Positions 12,976 through 25,737 are shown, counted from the first letter of the stretch. The stretch is 64,000 nucleotides of DNA from Lytechinus pictus (GCF_037042905.1 NC_087256.1:27727501-27791500); one strand, 5' to 3'. Notes: generated by a model not told the origin, from the letters alone. Numbers and translations are program-made.

Positions 12976-13270
12976 GAAGCGTCGTGGTCTAGTGGTTATG
13001 ACTCTCGCCTTTCAGTCAGAGGGACTTGGGTTTGAATCCAAGCCATGGCGTGTTTTCCTCCAGCAAGAAATTTACCCACATGGTGCTGCACTCAACCCAG
13101 GTGAGGTGGATGGGTACCCGGTAGGAAGAAATCTTGAATGCTCGAGTGCCTGATCAAGGTAGCCTTGCTAAAGCTGGGGTAATAATAATAACATCATGTT
13201 TTGCAGGGTCCGCTAGGAGGACAGTTTTCAGAACTTAATTGGCTATCCTGGGTAAAATATGACATTATTA
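12976..13270 (+). mobile_element. tRNA-derived SINE, family 1, full-length copy
   Basis: The tRNA-like head (GGTCTAGTGGTTATGACT A box, GGGTTTGAATCC B box) is followed by a body with AGCAAGAAATTTACCCACAT, GGTACCCGGTAGGAAGAAAT, a TAATAATAATAA junction and GGGTCCGCTAGGAGGACAGT. It ends about 75 bp before exon A. The same body occurs at 31095-31396 (minus), 43727-43820 (tail only) and 55958-56200. Confidence 0.85.
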
Positions 13271-13344
13271 TTATCATATTATCATATTAAGACCTCTTTA
13301 CTAGTGCTTCTTTAATTGTATTTCTGACCTTTCTTGTCTTCCAG

Positions 13345-13468
13345 GAATCAATAGCACGCCATGAGGCCTACATAGACACTCTTGAAGACACCAAAGACAG
13401 TTCAACGTCAAGACATGTCACATCTAAAGAAAGAGTTCTTAGAGCGCAGCAATGGCTAGCAGACTCAG
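13345..13468 (+). CDS. Mblk-1/E93: Eip93F/Mblk-1-like transcription factor, internal coding exon A
   Basis: This internal exon encodes 41 residues plus one base, beginning ESIARHEAYIDTLEDTKD and ending RVLRAQQWLADS. A pyrimidine-rich tract ending CCAG precedes it and a GTAATT donor follows. Only one of the three frames is open; the other two stop within the first 20 bases. The single leftover G joins the TA of the exon at 27053 to make a GTA valine codon, so the phase matches. No known domain is recognised. The segment is charged and probably helical. The link to the two downstream exons rests on phase, strand and order, not on sequence similarity. Earlier exons with the start codon were not found and are probably upstream of the window. 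Confidence 0.72.
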
Positions 13469-15709
13469 GTAATTATGGACCACCTTAACATTGACCCCTA
13501 CCAATGTTGTCAAATTCGTTGTTCAAATTTTGCTCTCATTTTCTGTTTTGATACAAATGTTAAAACCAAATCATTAATATTCATCATCAAGGGATTTCCA
13601 TTCTGTTTGAATTTGACCCTCAGAGTCATGTAGAAATTGCATTAGGATGACAAGAATGAAATCATATCGCAGACCACATGACTGAAAAGTGCTGCATGAC
13701 CTTTCACTTAAACTGTCATGGGGCATTTTATTACTTCCTGTTTTTACCTCTATAGTTAGGGAGATTCTGGGAAATGTTGCGAATGATTCATGGAGTTAAT
13801 TTAGTCTTTCACAAGCTCCCTGTATCCCCCTCTTCTGTATAACCCCTCCCCTTACCTGTTCCTTCCCCCTCTTCCCCTCTCCTTACCCCCATCCCTTTCT
13901 CCCTCTCCTCTCTATCTTTAATACTCTTTTCTTTTTTTATTTGAAAAGGCAGCTTTCAATCTTATGTCTTCCTTCAAATTTTCATTTTATTCAATGAAAT
14001 AAAATGAGACATTCAGATATTTTGCAAGGATGATACATATATATACAGGCTTCTCAGTAATTATAAATATTGGATATGAACAGAAGTTCATTTGTACTTT
14101 CCATTCATTGTTTCAATATTTTGCCAGTATTACTTTGAATTTGCAGAACTGACATTGGAACGATGCGTGATACCAATGTCACATGCCAAATCACTAAACA
14201 TTAATAACAATAGTGGCCAAGTCAAGAGTATGCAAACTTTGAGTTTATATGATTACATGTGCCAATTGTTACAAGTGGAAGTAGTAAATGGATTAACAGA
14301 ATGTTCACACCTCTTTAACTTTGCTGAGAGCTGAAGCAGATTTAATCCGACTACTCTGATCATATTTTTGGAAAGCTAGTCAATAAATATGCAAAATAAT
14401 GAACTGCATTTAAGCTGTATACATGTAGTGAGGTCCTGGGACATTAGATTTACCTTGCGAAGGATGTGTTTGTTTACACCACCCCTGTGAGAAATAACAC
14501 CTGGGATTTGCCAATAGCTGTCTTCACACCTGTTGATCAGGAAAATTAACATTAAAAAATACCCTGATACGAAAATGCCAGGTTTTTTTTCTGCCAGTGT
14601 TTATAGAGCAAAGTACCTACATAAAAGTCCTGGGGGTGTTTCAAAAGATTTAGGAGTGACTAATGGGGTGTTACAAGAAACTTGCGATCAATTGCAAGTC
14701 TAATTTCAGTCCCTGAATCAATCATATGTCTTACAATTAATTGCAAAATTGCGGATGGGAGCAGATCTGCTACTTAAAACAAGGAGAGTAATCTAACTAC
14801 AGTTCTAAAATTGCAACAGAATATTTGCAATTGTTTTCTTGAGTTATTCAAATTCCTTGTTGCATGTGGTATAAAACGAATTGACTGCATTGGTCAAATC
14901 ATGTTGTTTAGTTTAGTATACTCCAACGATGTTGCAGGACTAAGCCTGTTCATCGATCAAAGTAGAATGTCTATTGCTGCTCTCCTTCAGACAAAATTAG
15001 GTGTGCTACTTATGTTGGCAGGGGTATCGTAGACAGCAAAAAAATTCCATGAGAACACATGAGAATCGAAAATCACTCAAAATCATAGGCAATCTTCTCC
15101 CAATGCTTATCCAGTCTACAATGCCTTCAACGCCTACTTAGCCTGTTGTACACGAGCAAATGGGAGACTGAATGTCAAACATCCGTACCGTTGCACACAT
15201 GAGGTACCATCCAAAATGTACCGTTGCACGGCTTTAGGAGGTGACATCACAATACGATTAAATTCTTTGGCTTAGTAAAAAATGAAGGTGAAATACGCGC
15301 ATAGCTTGCTGGCTACATGCGCAATGCTGCCCGAGGTCATGTGCGCTTGTGGGATTTGCTTTTTGCTTTCAATATTTTTGCTCCCTCTTCATAGATTACT
15401 GCTGGGAAAAACTTCTTTTTCATATATTATTTTTCATATTTTCGCTAAATTCTGAAGCGTTGTACAACACAAATAGCGAATATTCTTATTCGTGCAATGG
15501 TGCGAGATTTCGCATTCGGTGTGAAATATTGTACCATCGCACTCATGCCTATTCGCTATTTGTATACTGCTGCCTATGAATCATTAAGATTGTGTGTTGA
15601 ATATCATGTGCCTGTCAGCATTTAAGCATGACTTAGAGATGCACTTAAATCACACTTAAATTAAATTTTACCACACATTGATTTTTGTGAGCCTCCCCCC
15701 AACTGAATG
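13469..15709 (+). other. Start of the 13.6-kb intron between exons A and B
   Basis: The intron of the Mblk-1-like gene runs 13469-27052. In this part only AT-rich DNA, pyrimidine-rich stretches (about 13820-13920) and a fragment near 14664-14760 of the GTGTTGCAAGAAA family (see 18853-19066) were seen. Confidence 0.6.
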
Positions 15710-16301
15710 TTAAAGGAGAATGGAACTCTTGGAGCAAGTTAGCTTTTGTGAAAGCAGAAAAATCAAAGAATAAGATCAACAAAAGTTTGAGTAAAATAGG
15801 ACTAGCAATAGAAGAGTTATGAGCATTTGAATGTCGAGATCACTAATGCTATGGAGATCCTCCCATTGGCAATGCGACCAAGATCTATGATGTCACAGAT
15901 GAACAACTCTCCCCTTTTGGACACTGAAAATATACCCCAAAACACCCCTTTTTGCTCATTCTAATCATATGACAAACGAATCATCAATGATATAATGTTG
16001 TGAATCCTCTGTACTTGTCCTCTCATAAAGAGAACACCTCACCTTGTGCTATACTCTATAAAAGTGAGAATATAAGTGAAATAAGTACTAAAGTAATGAG
16101 GGAGTTGTACGTGTGTGACATCACAGATCTTGGTCGCATTGCCAATGGGAGGATCTACATGGCATTAGTGATCTCAATATTCAAATGCTCATAACTTTCG
16201 TATTATTCATTCAATCTTCCTCAAACTTTCAACAATATGTTTCTTTGATTTTTCTCTTTGATATGGATTCAGCTGGTTTCAAGGGTTTCATTCTCCTTTA
16301 A
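15710..16301. mobile_element. Foldback MITE, family C, copy 1
   Basis: The ends are TTAAAGGAGAATGGAACTCT and GGGTTTCATTCTCCTTTAA. The arms carry GATCACTAATGCTATGGAGA and TGGCATTAGTGATCTC. Other copies are at 28277-28868 and 44208-44798 (inverted). Short frames ending in SIFKCS come from it. Confidence 0.9.
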
Positions 16302-16500
16302 TGTCCACAAATTACTAGATTTATTCTCTCAAAGTTTGTCTGTGCTATGAGAGATACCTGCAGTTCCAGTTTGAAAGCAAAAATTCATTAATCTTCTCCA
16401 TAGAAATGTGAGAAAATAGTTGCACTTTCATAAACTACATGTAGGCCTACAGTGTGGGAAGTTGTCCGGTTCAGGTATTGTGAATGTGTGAAATAATAGG

Positions 16501-16730
16501 TCAACTCGGCACTTGAGACAACTTGGCAAAAAATTAAGGTGCTGAGTTGTCCATCGTAAGACCCCAACCCTTACCATCAGAACCTTAACGGTAATAACCC
16601 TATGGTAGTAAGATTAAATCAATTGCCTAGCAGAAAACATTGCAACTAATGTACATGTTCAATACAAACATTTCGGCACCTAATTTTTCGATGGGGTCAA
16701 GTTGTCACGAGTGCCGAGTTATCTGGAACC
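16501..16730. repeat. Foldback segment with GGCAC/GTGCC arms
   Basis: AACTCGGCACTTGAGACAACTT near 16503 pairs imperfectly with AAGTTGTCACGAGTGCCGAGTT near 16698. The loop contains inverted AAATTAAGGTGC/GCACCTAATTTTT. Confidence 0.55.
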
Positions 16731-16842
16731 TCATAATTTTGAGAACTTTCTCTAATGAACTGGTAGTTACCAACTCCAAAGATTTGGCAGGTTTGCAGGT
16801 TGAGGTTGTACGACAAGTGATGTGGATTGCAGAAGTATCATG

Positions 16843-18507
16843 AAGTGAAAAAGGGTGAATTGTGTATGTATTAGTGCAATGATGACAGTAGTCATGCTTA
16901 CACATATCATGGCTATTTATTTAATTACTGTGGCTTTTCCAAGAATTTCTTCTTTTTATGCCGTGGCGTCCATCGTCTGTCGTCCGTCCACAATTTCAAA
17001 ATGCTTCTTCTTCGCCATTTCAAGTCCGATTTCAATTCTGTTTGCTTTGTATGATAGCACTAGGTGGGGGATTCAAAACTTCTACACAGAATTTTGAAAC
17101 TCATTAAATATCCTAATTTATGCGCATTTTTCAAAATTAAAAAAAAATGCTTTTGTCTTCTTTATTTGTTGACCGATTTTGAATTTTTTGCTCCCATCTG
17201 GTAGAGCTTCATGAGGTTAAACCAAACTTCTACACAGAATTTTGACTAGAACAATTTTTATGCTAATTCATGCGGAATTAATTTATGCATGTTTTTAAAA
17301 ATTCACATGAAATGCTTCTACTTCTTTATTTGTTGACCGATTTTGATTTTTTTTCTTCCATCTGGTAGAGCTTCATGAGGTTTACCAAACTACTACACAG
17401 AATTTTAAAATTTGGAGTAGAAAATTATTTATGCTAATTTATGCGAAATTCATAAATCACAGAAAATGCCTCTTCTTTATTTGTTGACTGAATTTCAAAA
17501 GGCTTCTTCTTCGTCATATTAAGTCTGATTCCATTTCTGTTTGCTTTATATGATAGCATTAGGTGGGGGATTCAAAACTTCTACACAGAATTTTGAAACT
17601 CATTAAATATGCTAATTCATGCGTATTTTAAAAAAATCACATAAAATGCTTCTTTAATTGTTTACCGATTTTGATTTTTTTTTCTTCCATCTGGTAGAAC
17701 TTCAAAAAGTTCACCAAACTTCTACACAGAATTTTGAAATTTTCAGTAGAAAATTATTTATGCCAATTTATGCAAAATTTATTCATAAATCACAAAAATG
17801 CCTCTTCTTTATTTGTTGACCGATTTTGATTTTTTTTTCTTCCATCTGGTAGAGGTGCATGAGGTTCACCAAACTTGTACACAAAATTTTGAAATTTTGT
17901 TTAGAAAATTATTTATGCTAATTTATGCAAAATTTATTGACAAATTACAAAAAATGTTTTTTCTTTTTCATTTGTTGATCAATTTCAATTTTGTTTGCTT
18001 TATATGAAAGCTCGAGGTGGTGATACAAAATTTCAACACTGAATTTTCAAACTCATGAAATATGCTAATTATATATTTTCAAAACTCACAAAAAATACTT
18101 ATTTATTTGTTGATTGATTTTGATTATTTTTGTTCCATCTGAGAGCTACATGAGGTTCACCAAGGTTCTACACAGAGTTTAGAAATTTTGACTAGAAAAT
18201 TATTTATGCTTAATTTATGAAATTTATTTATAGATCACAAAAAATGCTTCTATGTCATTTCTTCATCGATTTCAATTCTATATCCTCAATTTATGTCACC
18301 AATATAATTCACTACAGTGTCAACTGGGCTGAAATTAAAATTGTGTTAAATTTCGTTGCGAGATGCCGGATGAGCTCCACATCATTGATGTGCTAGTTAA
18401 GTGAAAAAAGGTGAATTGTGTATGTATTAGTGCAACGATGACAGTAGTCATGCTTACACATATCATGGCTATTTATTTAATTACTGTGGCTTTTCCAAGA
18501 ATTTTTC
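16843..18507 (+). repeat. Tandem array flanked by 107-bp direct repeats
   Basis: The segments 16843-16949 and 18399-18507 are near-identical direct repeats (GGTGAATTGTGTATGTATTA .. ACTGTGGCTTTTCCAAGAAT). Between them lie about seven diverged units sharing TTTATTTGTTGACCGATTTT, CATCTGGTAGAGCTTCATGA and ACTTCTACACAGAATTTT. The structure suggests a satellite-bearing insertion or unequal exchange. Confidence 0.85.
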
Positions 18508-18852
18508 TTTTTTTTTATTCATCCCTGGGACCTAAACTGAAGATGACATAAACCTTGTAACTTTGATCCATTTCACTGTTTTTAAAAGTCTCATTTCTCT
18601 CCCTTAATACTTCCTTTCTCATGTTTTCTTTTTTTTCTCTCCTTTTTAAAGAATTATTTTAATCCCTTTTTAGAGGTTGTGTTACCCCGTCTCCACATGT
18701 TACCAAGTAGTAAAAGTGCAAGCACAATTTTTTTGTTCATTGCAATACTGTAATTGGTTATTAATAAGGCCTGCATGTTATTGAAAGAAATAAAAGACAT
18801 ACGAGTAGGTCCATATTCTGAAATCCGGTTTGGCATGATAAACTTTAATATG

Positions 18853-19066
18853 TGGTGTTGCAAGAAACCTTGCAATTGATCGCAAGATAATTTGGGGACC
18901 ACAAATCAATTGAAAGTCACCCATTGCATATCAACTTTGCAATTGATTGATGGTCTGCTTATTGCATAAACAGGTATGATTTGCTTTAGTTAAAATTGAT
19001 ATATCACTTGTTAATTGGCATCTGAAATTTGCAATTGATTACAAGTATTTTCTTGCAACACCCCTT
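18853..19066. mobile_element. Short foldback MITE with GGTGTTGCAAGAAA ends
   Basis: GGTGTTGCAAGAAACCTTGC at the left pairs with ACTTGTAATC-type TTTTCTTGCAACACC at the right. AATTGATCGCAAG and CAATTGATTACAAG lie inside. A related copy at about 53781-54268 has been interrupted by other repeats. Confidence 0.75.
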
Positions 19067-19750
19067 CAACTTTTATCTGTGATTGAGGGGCCAAATGTAA
19101 AAAAAAAAAAGAACACGTTTAAAAATTAGAGTTCAGTTTATCAGAACATTTGAATTACAAAAACAGTACCCCCTGACTGAGTCCCCCTCCCCCTTTGTGT
19201 GTTTTTTTTCTAGGGGAGGGGTGTGACCGTGTGAGGTTATTAGTTGTTCACTTACACCCGGGGAGCATTTCATGAAATGATCCATCCAAGATTTCTTTGT
19301 CATTGTTAGAAGCTACTGAAATTCTTGCATCTGATTGGTTGAGCAGTGTGAAATTTTAGGTTTAGCTCAAGTATTTTATGGTTCAGAATGGACAAAGAAT
19401 AGGGTAGGGAAGACATTGGGTGTTTCAAAACTGATAGTCTAAATTATGATGGTGTTTTTTTTTCCTTTTACCTTTTTGCTATAAGGAAGCTTGAATGCCT
19501 GAAATTGATTTGCTTTTTGAAGCTATTGCGGTATTCTCATCGCATTAAGAATTTCTTCTAATTTCAGAGAATATGATGCAATTAAGCATTTCAAACAGGA
19601 AAATCTACAACAAAATAAATTAAATATGTTCCACTTAGCAATGCCACTTTCCAGGGCTGTTATTGCAAGCGATTTACTGGTCAAAGAAAAGTGCATAGTT
19701 GTATTCAGATAACTTTATCAAGCCAAATTTAAGCAAAATACTTTTCAATA

Positions 19751-20223
19751 GGTGGTTTCAGACCGCCTCGAAGTTCGTCAGTTCCAGGTATTCTCTGATC
19801 GGGAAATTTACCCCGATCAGAAAATACCAGGTATTTTGGTAATGTGAAAGCAAACTACGCGTAATTTCCCCGAAAGAAAATACCCGCTAAATAGTAGGTA
19901 CTTGGCGAAATTACGAGAACTTTCGCGGGGATTATTCCAAGGTCGCAGGTATTTTGGCAATGTGAAAGCAATTTAGGGGAACTTTTAGCCCAGCGTGTTG
20001 TTGGGCGCGGGGGCCGTGGGTGGCTCCTGGGCTAGTGGTTTTGAATCTCGCGCCTTGCCTGCTTATTAGACCATACTGCGCATGCTCCTAACTTCAGGAA
20101 TTTATCCCGAAGGGTATGTTTCGGGGCGGTGTGAATGCAGGAATAATTAATGGGTATTTTTTAGCCTAAAAATGTTCTCGTAATTTAACGGGGATTCTTG
20201 TGATCGAGGCGGTCAAACCGCCT
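19751..20223. mobile_element. Foldback element with AGACCGCCTCGA ends
   Basis: GGTGGTTTCAGACCGCCTCGA at the left and TCGAGGCGGTCAAACCGCCT at the right form both short local hairpins and terminal inverted repeats. Inside, CAGGTATTTTGGYAATGTGA occurs twice and several GGAATT/AATTACG motifs recur. Confidence 0.75.
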
Positions 20224-21339
20224 AACGTGTCGTCAAAATAGGTATTCCAATTGGTGCACAATGTAGTATGTATGTATCCACCTGTGCCCAGGATGAACGA
20301 CTGAGCATATTGTACATGTACGTTCGTAAGCTGCACACATGCCAGACTTTGCCAGCGAGGGGCTGATTTTAATTAATAGATTTTTAAAACGAAATACTGA
20401 GCCAAAAATGACAATTGAATAGCAGAGATGGTTTAAGTATTATACTTAAAGGTATTGTTTAACTTTGTGAGCAGCCGATTTAAAAAATTCTCAAACCAAG
20501 ACGAAACATGTGTACAAGTGCATGTATTAGAACTAATAAACCCTGAAAACAACCATTATTGAGAATGAAAAGCTAAAACTACAAGGCAAACCCCGATTTT
20601 GTAAATAGGCGTCTTATAGACGCCTAAATAGTACACATAAGTGTATGGGATGAAATTAAGATGGTGTTTTTGGTCACTTTATATTTCAATTTTTGAAGCA
20701 CTAAATAAGTATTTTCAAACGCAATTTTTTCTGGGCTTCATTTTTGTAACATATCACAGACACAGGTGACAAGTGTGACCTTCTAGCTCAGATTTTTTTA
20801 AAGTCAAACCAATGTTAACCAATCACTTTAAGCAGGAAATGCTTAAAATTCTGACTTGTATGTAAGTATTGAATTGAATACCGGCCCAGTAATACAATGA
20901 TTTGTAGTTTTATACAAGCTTCTTTTTTTATATAAAAGAATTGTCTATGGAAAAACTTTCTGTATGATTCTTTATTCTCACAGTGAATGCTTAAACAGGG
21001 AATAAGGTTTTAAACGATATGTGTTCTGAATCTGGATACTGGGTTTTTCAAGCAAAAAGCATTTGCAATCCATAACTTGAAGCAAGGCTGGTGTATGTTT
21101 ATAAAATGAGAGAAATTGAGATAACTGTACTACCTTTACATGTATGTCAGAGCAGTCGGGGTTGGATGCAAATTTATTCTGATGCCGACTTTATGCCCGT
21201 ATTTAAGCCTAAATTCTGAGAAAAAAAATCTTGCTCTTTTGATACACATCTACACAATACATGATACAAAAAAAGAAGTATTGTTAAAGTCGAATCCTAG
21301 GTGAGATTTTTCACTTAGGCTTTCATCCTTATTTCACCT
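20224..21339. other. Intronic non-coding sequence
   Basis: No gene or clear repeat was recognised in this part of the intron. Confidence 0.5.
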
Positions 21340-21760
21340 CTCCATCTTTCTTTCTCCCTCTCTCCCTCAGACTATAGCGCCACTCTCTCTCTCCCTACCC
21401 AAAAGAGTGACTCTTTGGCCCTGTCACCATAGCAACCATAATGCAGACAATATCCACTTGCTTGGAAGACCCTCTTGATGCGATCCTTTTTTCCTCCCTC
21501 TCTTTCTCTGTCCTTTCCTCTCATTTTCAAAATTTATTTTCTTTTCTCATGTACAATGTCCCATGGTGCTATTGTGCGGGCTGACAGCTGGTAACGATGC
21601 ATTTTAATAGCTCGGAGGCGAGCCCGGCGAGGAGTGTGTGCTTGCCTCCGTCGCCGCCGTGCTCAGCCAAAACCAGTGAAAGCCTCACAATGAACCCCAC
21701 TGACTTTGACGGTCAAAATTTTACAGTTTCAGCAGTCGTAGTGTATCAGGATAATTATAT
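21340..21760. promoter_or_regulatory. GC-rich island with RFX X-box in intron A-B
   Basis: The stretch around 21600-21680 (CGAGGCGAGCCCGGCGAGGA and CCTCCGTCGCCGCCGTGC) is unusually CpG-rich for this window and does not look repetitive. GTCACCATAGCAAC at 21423-21436 fits the RFX X-box consensus GTNRCC-N2-RGYAAC at every position. It could be an internal promoter or enhancer. An in-phase spliced first exon joining to exon B was not found. Confidence 0.35.
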
Positions 21761-23873
21761 GTGTGTACTCAATTTTTTTGCCACTAGTCAAGTGAAGTGT
21801 GTGTAATGTTGAGCAAATTGCAATATGGCAATATATATATCTACGTGTCATATGAATACGGCGGTGCAAAAAATACATTGTGTACATGGGCAATCGTTGC
21901 TTGCACATGCGGCGACATGCATAATTTAACAGGCCGATTGAGTCTGACTTGAGACATTTTGCATGCATTGATAGATTTGTCAATGTTTGGTGGTGATAGA
22001 AGATCAATGGACATTCTATGGCTTCTTGAAATTATGAATCGGAAAACGATATTTCCCCAAATCACATTACATGTATGAGTCCCTTTTATGGCGGTATTGG
22101 TATATTGGTATATGGGGAAGAAGGAGGGAAAGGGAAGGGGGATGCTTGGCTACCCCATCTTTAAACATTCAGCATCTTCAAAGGATTTAACCTCCCTTTT
22201 TCCACAAATCTTGGTTCTACCCCTGTTGGAAATAAAAAGACAGGTAGTATAGAAAGAAAGATCAGGTGTTAAGTTGGTAATGGAGATAAGACCTACATGT
22301 ACATGTAGATAAGAAAAGAAAGATCTATAGACGTAAGAAATGTTAAAAAAATTCATACTAGAAACAAAAATAGATTCTGTAAATTATAAGGGTAAGTTCA
22401 TCCTGATGTCAAGTGGGTTTTAAAAATAAAAGAAGAAAAAAAAATGAGAGCAACAAACACAAAGGTAGATAGTTTGGCAAAAATTCATCTACGAATAACA
22501 GAATTATTATTTATTTCCTTTGCACACCAATGTTGCAAATTACATGTTAAACAATCAAATTCAACCATTGTAATAATTATTTTGTCCCTTGAACATCTTT
22601 TACTGAAACATCATGATAGCTATATTATAATTTTGCAGTAACTAGTGTATTGGTGTAATGAGTAAAGCAAATGTTAGAATATTAATTTTAAAGAACAAAA
22701 GTCATATCCCTCCAGAATAAAGCCCAACTATTTTCTGATTTCCCATCACCCTCCCCCCCCCCCCCCCAATATGTCATTTTACTTAACCTGATGCTTTGAG
22801 ATTAGTGTCATTTTTCTTGTCATGTGACTGAGATTTAAGTCATGTGACTGACATTGTTTTAGTCAGTCCATGAACTTGAATAGTTCATGATTTTAACAGT
22901 ACATGTACTTTTAATAAAAAAAAAAGTTTTAATACTTGAGTTTTTATTATGTACCTGCTTTAATAGATGCAGAATGGTTGAATTTGATAATTTGATACTT
23001 CCTTATTGGTCTTATGTTTGTCTAATAGCCAAGAAATCTAGTCAAAACTGGAGTGTGAAAAGGGTGGGTGATGCTTATCAAGAAATGATGAAGATAAAAA
23101 CACAATTTTGGTCTAGTTTGGATGAGAATTGGGAGGAGGAAGAGAGTGAATTTGATGTTTGTCTTGTTATTCTATATCCCATATTTCCTTGTTTGCTACT
23201 AGCCCGACCACAACACACATGTAATTGAAAGTTGATATGTTTTGAGAAAATGAGAAATTCAACTCTAGTTTTTCCAGGATGTTTAGCATTTATGTAACAT
23301 TATGGGGGGGGGGGATTTTTAACTGCAATAAATGGGATATGAAATTACATATTCAATTACTAAGAATTAAAATTTTGTGGATGTAAACGCCGTAAACGGG
23401 TAACCTTTTCATGAAAGTAAATTTGGACCATATCAGAAAAGTTCAAGAACTATATATTCACATACAGAGAACTGTGCATTTCATATTGTTTTGTTGATCG
23501 TCTGGCCATAAGTTGGGAAATGAATTCCATTTCTATCTGAATTGCATAGTATCATTCTTTAAATTTGCTTTTGATATAAAGCTAGCCCTTTCCATTGCAC
23601 CCTCCACTTTTTATTGTAAATAACCTCCAACGTCACTGTCGGCCATTGACTGCACATGCACCCATCCCGGTTTAGCTTCCAGTATGAGCTGCAAAAGGGA
23701 TTATTTCTTCAAGGTTCAAGTTTCAAGGGTCCAAGTGTTTCATTAATGATTTTCATTGTCTTATTTGCTTTGAGCCAATCAGATGCAAGGGTTTTGGTAG
23801 CTCACAAAACTAGTCGGTGAAACTGAAAACATGTTCGCTTCATGAATTGCTCCCTATGTTCAGCTTCCCTTGG
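21761..23873. other. Intronic non-coding sequence
   Basis: AT-rich with a C-run near 22755 and a G-run near 23305. The 113-codon frame ending at 23228 resembles no family known to me and lacks supported splice sites. Confidence 0.5.
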
Positions 23874-24284
23874 ACACCGTTCTCACTACCTTCCTAAAAC
23901 TAGTTTACTGGAAACTAGTTTAACGTGTAATGAGGATGGTCAAATCGATCTTGGAAGCAATCTTCCAAACCGGTTCATAAAACCACCTCTCGAAGTAGTT
24001 TCCAAGATCGCTTCGCCTCGTTAAACTGGCTTTCGCGTAAGTGAGGACACAAGCGTTCTTCGGGAAGCGATCTTCGCACATTTTGAGCACGTTACTCCAC
24101 ACACTGTGTGTGTCGCCCCACTGAGAGCGTTCCCGTAGCAACAAGATCGCTTTACATGAAGTGATTTTGAAAACCACTTTCGGGTGATCAAATGGGAATG
24201 CTAGCAAAGCGATCTTCCAAACTGGTTTCTTGAACCAATTTCCAGTAAATTACATAGTTTTAGAAAGTGTAATGAGAACGGGGT
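23874..24284. mobile_element. Foldback element with CCGTTCTCACTACCTT ends
   Basis: ACCGTTCTCACTACCTTCCT at the left pairs with AGAAAGTGTAATGAGAACGG at the right. Inner arms contain GTTTACTGGAAAC and CCAGTAAATTACATAGT and repeated GATCGCTT/AAGCGATC motifs. Confidence 0.7.
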
Positions 24285-24750
24285 CTTAGATGGGACGTTT
24301 CTGGTCCAATCTTTTCCACAAGCAGTATTACGAGACTAAAATATGGAAAAATATAGTGATTTTCACTGCCATATTTTGCTTTGAGCCAATCATATGCAAT
24401 TGAATTGAATTGAAAAGGTTTTATTATTATTGCACTTTGCAGCCAAAAGGCTGAATTGGTTACAATTTACAGGTGTACATTCATAGCAGTACAAGTGATT
24501 GAAAACCATCAAACATGAAATAATAACAGTAATATATTGCAACTCAATATAATGAGTGAAAGTGCATACTAAAAGGAAAAGGTAAAGTAAAAACTGAAAA
24601 GTGGTGGTGGTAGGAAGCATTTTCTAAGCATCCTGATTTCAAAAGAAAGAGTACGGTAACAAGATCAAAGTAGGTGACAAAATCAGGAGGGAGTCTGGGG
24701 GATGAGCAAGCAGTCAAATTCAATGCACAGTTCCAATCAAGAATCATTAT

Positions 24751-25260
24751 AGGGATGCTCAGGGCTGAAGATATTCTTTATCCCAATAAATAGAGTAAAA
24801 TTCACAGAGCAAAATTTCATCAAAATCGGATAACAAATATCGAAGTTATTGAATTTTAAAGTTTAGCAATATTTTGTGAAAACATGCAGTTATATGCACG
24901 TTGCCATGAATGTTCATTAGGCAAGCTGATGATGTCACATCCCCACTTTCCTTTTTCTTATGTTATTACATGAAATCATAATTGTTTCATTTTTTCATAA
25001 ATGTGTAAATGATGTGTCTCTATTATGATGAAATAAGTTGCAGCAATAATAAACCCATTGGTTTAGTTCTTGGTAGAAAAATTTGAATAAACCTAAGTTC
25101 ATAAATACATAAGAACAAGTGGGGATATGACATCATCAGCCCACCTAATGAATATTCATGACGACATGCCTAGAAGAACTGTTTCACCGGAATAATGCAA
25201 ATCTGTAATATTCAATAACTTTGATTTTGATCAAATTTTCCTCATTTTTGTTCGGTTTAT
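24751..25260. mobile_element. Foldback MITE, family A, copy 2 (degenerate)
   Basis: AGGGATGCTCAGGGCTGAAG, TCATCAAAATCGGATAACAA and the central GTGGGGATATGACATCATCA match the element at 445-1030. The right end is eroded and abuts another foldback at 25266-25478. Confidence 0.75.
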
Positions 25261-25265
25261 ATACA

Positions 25266-25478
25266 CTGTAAAAACTGTGTTGTTAAAACTGACACCAGTT
25301 GGTTTTAATAGAGGACCACACCCTGAGGTGTTGAAATTACACCCTAGAGATTGAACATAACACCAGAGAGTGTAAATGTTACAACCAAAGGTGTTGTAAT
25401 AACACCTATAGGTGTTAAACTAACTGGTGTGGTCATCTATGTACACTGGTTAACACCACAGTTTTTGCTGTGTAAACC
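25266..25478. mobile_element. Small foldback with CTGTAAAAACTGTG ends
   Basis: ACTGTAAAAACTGTGTTGTTA at the left pairs with TTAACACCACAGTTTTTGCT at the right. The middle carries repeated GGTGTT and AACACC motifs in both orientations. Confidence 0.65.
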
Positions 25479-25737
25479 CACCTGCCGACCGTTTGATAGT
25501 CTATAAAAATCACTCACTAATCGCTTCATGAAATGCCCCGTCACAGGTTTCTTCAGAAGTGACAGTTTTAATAGTCCAATCTTTTCCGCCAGCAGAATAT
25601 TGGACTAAATATTAATTTCAAAATATCTATAAGTGCAGATCTCTGCATTGATTTTGCATGTAATTTTGAAAATGATTTTCTCCCAGGTAGCTATGATAAA
25701 GTTCAGTCAGCTAAGGAGAAATACTTGTACATGTATA

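Noticed and set aside
12976..13050. Possible tRNA-Glu-like gene
   Set aside because: It has A and B boxes but poor stems and is fused to a SINE body present elsewhere in the window.
16000..16194. Recurrent 64-69 codon frames ending SIFKCS (also at 28384-28761 and 44315-44509)
   Set aside because: They are translations of the family C foldback MITE in both orientations.
21484..21590. Possible alternative first exon with a GTAACG donor
   Set aside because: The phase at the donor does not match exon B, and the peptide is low complexity.
22887..23228. 113-codon frame in the first intron
   Set aside because: AT-rich, no known similarity, and no matching splice-site pair with the gene.
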